This document shows positions 6,299 through 9,131 of a stretch of DNA of 9,131 nt, piece after piece. Where the stretch lies: NCBI GenBank assembly GCA_016218095.1, contig JACREV010000277.1, positions 1 through 9,131 on the forward strand, in the 5' to 3' direction. Below the pieces are notes generated by a model that did not search any database, was not told the origin of the DNA, and saw only the letters and a list, made by a program, of their open reading frames with translations. This DNA comes from Deltaproteobacteria bacterium (lineage in GTDB: Bacteria > Desulfobacterota > GWC2-55-46). Made by a program: the position numbers and the translations under genes. Every line of letters begins with the position of its first letter. Within the stretch, counting starts at the first letter, position 1.

Positions 6299-6390
6299 CC
6301 CCTCTCCCCTTGTGGGAGAGGGCGAGGGCGAGGGGTGTCTTTCACCCCGCATAAAGTCCCCTCCCGTCAATTCAAAAAGGGGAGGGGAGA
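6299..6390. repeat. C/G-rich palindromic repeat block downstream of thyX
   Basis: Two more palindromes of the same style follow. CCCTCTCCC (6300-6308) pairs with GGGAGAGGG (6314-6322). TCCCCTCCC (6357-6365) pairs with GGGAGGGGA (6380-6388) across a 14-base A/T-rich loop. Together with 6178-6262 they fill most of the 269-base thyX-prfA gap. I see no gene in the gap. None of the hairpins has a T-run in the thyX direction. Confidence 0.65.
6314..6335 (+). other. G-quadruplex motif with three-base loops
   Basis: GGG-AGA-GGG-CGA-GGG-CGA-GGGG gives four G-runs with three equal three-base loops, a canonical G-quadruplex pattern on the plus strand (template strand of the leftward genes). It overlaps the right arm of the palindrome at 6300-6322, so a hairpin and a quadruplex would compete. 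Confidence 0.65.
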
Positions 6391-6432
6391 CTTTGGAGTG
6401 TTTCACTTGTAAAATAACCGCGCGGCACAGCC

Positions 6433-7122
6433 TCAGAGCCCCTTGAACTTCTCCCTTATCTCTTTGGGGTGTCCGCAGGTCATCTCGCCTTCCTGGCACT
6501 TGCCCCTTACGCACGAGGGGCCGGAGTCCCTGAATATGAACGGGGCCTTGTTCTTTGCGGCCTTGAGCATCTCCGTCGCCATCTCCCTTATCTCCCACTG
6601 GGCCCTCTCGCAACAGCGGAGCGAGAAGAAGTGGAGGAGCTCCCGCGCGTTCATGGTTACGATTATCTTCGTGCAGGCGGCGTTGGGGAGGAGATAGCGG
6701 GCGTCCTCGGCGGCCACACCCTCGGCGACGAGCTCGGAGTAGAGCTTGTACGCGCGCGCGACGGCGGAAGCAAACCTCTTTTTTTGGGCCGCGTCCTTTC
6801 CGATGGAGGGCGGGACGACGAACTCTGGCTCTTTCGCGGTCACGTACCGCTGGCTTTGCTGGGAGTATGAGGCGAGGCGGTGGCGGACGAGCTGGTGCGA
6901 GGTCGCCCTCGATATGCCTTCTATGCCGAAGGTGAACGAGGCGTGCTCAAGGACCGAGAGGTGCCCCATCTTGAGGATCCTGCCGAGGAACTTCTCGGTG
7001 GAGGCCGCGTCGACCTTATCCGCGAGCGCGGATATTGTGGACGCGGAATAGCAGAGCCTCGCGGCCATGCAGACCGTCTTCTCGGGGTCGGGGGTGAAAC
7101 TCAGGAGTTGTACCTTCAACAT
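6433..7122 (-). CDS. thyX: Flavin-dependent thymidylate synthase
   Basis: Makes dTMP from dUMP using FAD, NADPH and methylenetetrahydrofolate, replacing the unrelated ThyA. The 229 residues contain the ThyX signature R-H-R-x7-S at 80-90 (RHRLASYSQQS), preceded by GHLSVLEHASFTF (53-65) with its conserved His, and followed by a NARELLHFFSLRCCERAQWE segment of the FAD/dUMP site. The end is cysteine-containing (GPSCVRGKCQEGEMTCG), an extension I know from some ThyX proteins. The ATG at 7122 has GGAGGGGG just before it and starts 17 bases after the rpmE stop, so rpmE and thyX are probably co-transcribed. A ThyX between rpmE and prfA is not the most usual arrangement. Confidence 0.96.
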   Translation of the reverse strand: MLKVQLLSFTPDPEKTVCMAARLCYSASTISALADKVDAASTEKFLGRILKMGHLSVLEHASFTFGIEGISRATSHQLVRHRLASYSQQSQRYVTAKEPEFVVPPSIGKDAAQKKRFASAVARAYKLYSELVAEGVAAEDARYLLPNAACTKIIVTMNARELLHFFSLRCCERAQWEIREMATEMLKAAKNKAPFIFRDSGPSCVRGKCQEGEMTCGHPKEIREKFKGL

Positions 7123-7139
7123 TCCCCCTCCGCGGTCCT

Positions 7140-7349
7140 TCAGGCCCCCTTGTTGCTCCGGTACTTTCTATTGAATTTTTCGATCTTGCCGGCGGTGTCC
7201 ATGAACCTCTGCTCGCCGGTGTAGAAGGGGTGACAGCTCGAGCAGATGTCTACCGAGAGCTCCTTCTTCGTCGAGCGGGTCTCGACGATGTTGCCGCAGA
7301 CGCAGTGGACCTTCGCGGCTTCGTACTTGGGGTGGATGTTTTCCTTCAT
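7140..7349 (-). CDS. rpmE: 50S ribosomal protein L31, zinc-binding form
   Basis: Small ribosomal protein at the bridge between subunits. The 69 residues start MKENIHPKY, a typical L31 opening, and contain C16-x-C18 and C36-x-x-C39, the four-cysteine zinc site of the C+ form, the type made when zinc is sufficient. HPFYTGEQRFMDTAGKIEKF (40-59) is the family core. GGAGGAAAG precedes the ATG at a good distance. The gene comes after rho, a common pairing, but here the transposase and its repeats separate the two and rpmE probably has its own promoter (7434-7462). Confidence 0.97.
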   Translation of the reverse strand: MKENIHPKYEAAKVHCVCGNIVETRSTKKELSVDICSSCHPFYTGEQRFMDTAGKIEKFNRKYRSNKGA

Positions 7350-7385
7350 ATATCTTTCCTCCGTTGATGTCTGTATGGGTGTAGC

Positions 7386-7415
7386 CCGGGCAGTCCTTCT
7401 TACGCAAACGCCCGG
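7386..7415 (-). promoter_or_regulatory. Hairpin in the rpmE leader
   Basis: CCGGGC (7386-7391) pairs with GCCCGG (7410-7415) around an 18-base loop, within the leader expected from the candidate promoter. L31 leaders are autoregulatory in several bacterial groups. This hairpin does not match a leader motif I know, so a regulatory role is a guess. Confidence 0.3.
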
Positions 7416-7433
7416 CCGGAACCGTAATAGTTA

Positions 7434-7462
7434 ATATTAACAACTAAGTACATTGAGTGCAA
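7434..7462 (-). promoter_or_regulatory. Candidate sigma-70 promoter for rpmE-thyX
   Basis: On the minus strand TTGCAC (7462-7457) and TAATAT (7439-7434) are 17 bases apart. A TG one base before the -10 gives an extended -10. The -35 match is poor (3 of 6); the -10 match is 4 of 6. The surrounding DNA is AT-rich compared with the genes. The start point would be near 7427, giving a leader of about 78 bases. Confidence 0.4.
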
Positions 7463-7545
7463 GGAAAAAAACTTTGTACCAAGCGGTTGAAAATAGTAGG
7501 GATTTCGGTGGGGGTGGGGCAAGGGGTCTATTTTTAAGGTTTTTT

Positions 7546-7573
7546 GTAGGCTGGGCTGAGGAACGAAGCCCTA
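7546..7573 (+). repeat. Degraded REP-like element
   Basis: GTAG (7546-7549) is followed by GCTGGGCTGAGGAACGAAGCCCTA, with GGGCT (7553-7557) pairing to AGCCC (7567-7571). It has the same foot and orientation as the REP at 7580-7609, seven bases away, but its sequence has diverged. The pair resembles a tandem REP cluster. Confidence 0.55.
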
Positions 7574-7579
7574 AGTATT

Positions 7580-7609
7580 GTAGGTTGGGTTAGCGAAGCG
7601 TAACCCAAC
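7580..7609 (+). repeat. REP element downstream of the RAYT gene
   Basis: The foot GTAG (7580-7583) is followed by GTTGGGTTA (7584-7592), the tip GCGAAGC (7593-7599), a bulged G, and TAACCCAAC (7601-7609). A GTAG foot next to an imperfect hairpin is the layout recognised by TnpA-REP enzymes. It lies ten bases past the transposase stop and is inverted relative to the REP at 8173-8205. Confidence 0.85.
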
Positions 7610-7618
7610 AAATCCGTT

Positions 7619-8161
7619 TTATTCCAGCCCCACGCCCTTGTCAAACACTATCTTGCGCTCAGCGCCCCAATCCCTGTCGTATATGCCCTTGCTTACATAT
7701 CGGTGAAAGCTTGAGTACGGCCACTCCTTCGGCGACCTCGCAAGCCCGTGTTTTGCAGGGTTGTAATGGATATACTCGACATGCCTTATGAAATCACCCT
7801 CGTCCACAATCGTGTGTTCCCAAAATCGGCGTTGCCAAACCGCCTGCTCGCCTCTTTTCAATCTGGATGCATCCCTGGGACTCTTAAATTCATCCCGGCA
7901 TCCTTTTGTGAAGAAACCCTTAAAGAGCCTCCACCGTATCGAGAAATCGTTGTCGTTTTCAGGCAGAGTCCAGATGCAATGGATGTGGTCCGGCAATAAT
8001 ACGAATGCCTCAATTTCAAAAGGATGCTTGTCAATGGCGCGCTTAAAAGCTTCTTTTACGAGCATTACATTGGCCTCGCGGCACAAAATCTTTTTTCTTC
8101 CGTGCGTGACCACGGTAAAGAAAAATGACGCCCCTTTAGCTTTCGACCTGCGATATCGCAT
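7619..8161 (-). CDS. REP-associated tyrosine transposase (RAYT, Y1 HUH family)
   Basis: A 180-residue single-domain HUH endonuclease of the IS200-like superfamily. RAYTs cut and join single-stranded REP DNA and are linked to spread of REP hairpins. The HxH metal site is H59-I-H61 in LLPDHIHCIW. The WQRRFWEHTI segment (109-118) and HVEYIHYNPAKHGL (127-140) with the probable nucleophile Y130, then WPYSSF, are typical. All catalytic residues are present and the length is normal, so it may be active. REP palindromes bracket it (7580-7609 and 8173-8205), the right one only about ten bases from the ATG. The ribosome site is weak (AGGA very close to ATG). There is little room for a promoter between the rho terminator and the REP; TATAAA at 8212-8207 is a weak candidate. 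Expression may otherwise rely on read-through from rho. Confidence 0.93.
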   Translation of the reverse strand: MRYRRSKAKGASFFFTVVTHGRKKILCREANVMLVKEAFKRAIDKHPFEIEAFVLLPDHIHCIWTLPENDNDFSIRWRLFKGFFTKGCRDEFKSPRDASRLKRGEQAVWQRRFWEHTIVDEGDFIRHVEYIHYNPAKHGLARSPKEWPYSSFHRYVSKGIYDRDWGAERKIVFDKGVGLE

Positions 8162-8172
8162 ATCCTGCGTTT

Positions 8173-8205
8173 GCGTTGGGTTACGCTTCGCTAACCCAAC
8201 GCTAC
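8173..8205 (-). repeat. REP element upstream of the RAYT gene
   Basis: On the minus strand GTAG (8205-8202) leads into an 11-base-pair stem, GCGTTGGGTTA paired with TAACCCAACGC, with the same GCGAAGC tip and bulged G as the REP at 7580-7609. The core of 26 bases is identical in both copies. In mRNA it would fold just before the transposase ribosome site. Confidence 0.85.
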
Positions 8206-8215
8206 ATTTATATAC

Positions 8216-8247
8216 AAAAAAGGCGGGACTAACGAGTCCCGCCTTTT
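8216..8247. terminator. Two-way intrinsic terminator after rho
   Basis: GGCGGGACT (8222-8230) pairs perfectly with AGTCCCGCC (8235-8243) around AACG. It is flanked by six A on the left and four T on the right, so both strands have hairpin plus U-run. It lies about 30 bases past the rho stop and separates rho from the transposase gene. Confidence 0.9.
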
Positions 8248-8276
8248 GTTTTGAGTCATATTCTATCCCTGTAGCC

Positions 8277-9131
8277 TTACTTGCTCATCGACTCCAGGAA
8301 CGACTTGTTCGACGGCGCGTGCTGGATCTTATCCAGCAGGAACTCCATCGATTCTATTGGGTTGAGCGGCTGGAGGACCTTTCTAAGTATCCAGATCCTG
8401 TTCAGCGTCTCCTTTGTAAGGAGCAGGTCTTCCTTCCTCGTGCCGGACTTGTTCAGGTCGATCGCCGGGAAGATCCTTCTCTCCGAGAGCTTCCTGTCGA
8501 GGACGATTTCCATGTTGCCCGTTCCCTTGAACTCTTCGAAGATGACCTCGTCCATGCGGCTACCGGTGTCGATAAGGGCCGTCGCGATGATGGTCAAAGA
8601 GCCGCCTTCTTCGATGTTCCTCGCGGCTCCGAAGAACCTCTTGGGCTTATGAAGGGCGTTGGAGTCGACGCCGCCCGAGAGTACCTTGCCCGAGGGCGGG
8701 ACGACTGCGTTGTACGCGCGGGCGAGCCTCGTGATGGAGTCGAGCAGGATGACAACGTCCTTCTGGTGCTCGACGAGCCTCTTTGCCTTTTCGATGACCA
8801 TCTCGGATACCTGCACGTGCCTTGCCGCGGGCTCGTCAAACGTCGAGCTTATTACCTCGCCCTTTACCGACCTCTGCATGTCGGTGACCTCTTCAGGACG
8901 CTCGTCGATGAGGAGCACGAGGAGGACGACCTCGGGGTGGTTGGTGGTAATCGAGTTCGCTATCTTCTGCAGGAGTATCGTCTTGCCTGCCCTCGGCGGG
9001 GAGACGATGAGACCCCTCTGCCCCTTGCCGATGGGGGTAAACAGGTCCATGACCCTCATGGAAATGTCGCTGTTCGGGGCGATCTCCAGGTTTAGCTTCT
9101 CCTGCGGGTATAGAGGCGTCAGGTTGTCGAA
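8277..9131 (-). CDS. rho: Transcription termination factor Rho, C-terminal part (runs off right edge)
   Basis: Hexameric RNA-dependent ATPase that ends transcription. The last 284 residues are in the window, starting at FDNLTPLYPQ and reading to the edge without a stop; the RNA-binding N-terminal domain lies outside. The Walker A motif is PPRAGKT (residues 45-51 of the visible part), followed by LLIDERPEEVTDMQR, STFDEPAARHVQVSEMVIEK, the Walker B segment VVILLDSITRLARAYN, the Q-loop region LSGGVDSNALHKPKRFFGAA and EEGGSLTIIATALIDTGSRM. The match to E. coli Rho is near continuous. An internal ATG at 9059 is not the real start, because the reading frame upstream is also clearly Rho. A strong terminator follows. 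Confidence 0.98.
   Translation of the reverse strand, partial: FDNLTPLYPQEKLNLEIAPNSDISMRVMDLFTPIGKGQRGLIVSPPRAGKTILLQKIANSITTNHPEVVLLVLLIDERPEEVTDMQRSVKGEVISSTFDEPAARHVQVSEMVIEKAKRLVEHQKDVVILLDSITRLARAYNAVVPPSGKVLSGGVDSNALHKPKRFFGAARNIEEGGSLTIIATALIDTGSRMDEVIFEEFKGTGNMEIVLDRKLSERRIFPAIDLNKSGTRKEDLLLTKETLNRIWILRKVLQPLNPIESMEFLLDKIQHAPSNKSFLESMSK

Noticed and set aside
4905..6390. Possible CRISPR array from repeated palindromes
   Set aside because: Units differ in sequence, are unevenly spaced and a whole gene lies between the groups; there are no regular spacers.
7788..9095. Long plus-strand open frame of 435 codons
   Set aside because: It is antisense to rho, the terminator and the RAYT gene, has no recognisable domain and exists because of GC-rich codon use on the other strand.

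Overview
The window is a stretch of bacterial chromosome in which every convincing gene lies on the minus strand, so the biological reading order runs from the right edge to the left: rho (C-terminal part) – RAYT transposase – rpmE – thyX – prfA – murA – hisG – hisD – three unrecognised small genes – hisB (N-terminal part). The core rho/rpmE/prfA/murA/hisG/hisD/hisB order resembles the arrangement I associate with Deltaproteobacteria in the broad sense (Geobacter-like genomes and relatives). Short-form HisG, ThyX instead of ThyA and a GC-rich coding background with many C/G third positions fit that placement. It is an inference from gene order, and a related phylum cannot be excluded.

Right part (about 7350-9131): rho ends in a strong two-way hairpin terminator. 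A single-domain HUH transposase of the REP-associated type (RAYT) sits between rho and rpmE. It is bracketed by REP-like palindromes, each with the 5' GTAG foot typical of these elements, and a third, degraded copy lies beside the left one. An AT-rich leader with a candidate promoter precedes rpmE.

Middle part (about 3600-7350): rpmE (L31), thyX, prfA (RF1) and murA encode translation, dTMP synthesis and cell-wall functions. prfA is flanked on both sides by non-coding DNA filled with C/G-rich palindromes of one family. Two of these carry textbook G-quadruplex motifs on the plus strand. The prmC/hemK gene that often follows prfA is not here; its usual place holds the repeats.

Left part (1-3618): murA, hisG and hisD are tightly packed (ATGA overlap, then an 8-base gap). 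Between hisD and hisB sits a three-gene, clearly AT-richer cassette (about 454-1644). It encodes a HEPN/UPF0332-like protein, an unrecognised acidic protein and an unrecognised beta-rich protein with a duplicated NxFxNCxN motif at its two ends. All junctions are nearly or fully overlapping (TAA-T-ATG; 17-base overlap; ATGA; TAA immediately followed by ATG), so the foreign-looking genes are threaded into the his transcript without breaking it. This cassette is the best candidate for something undescribed in the window. hisC and hisZ, the latter needed by short HisG, are not visible here.
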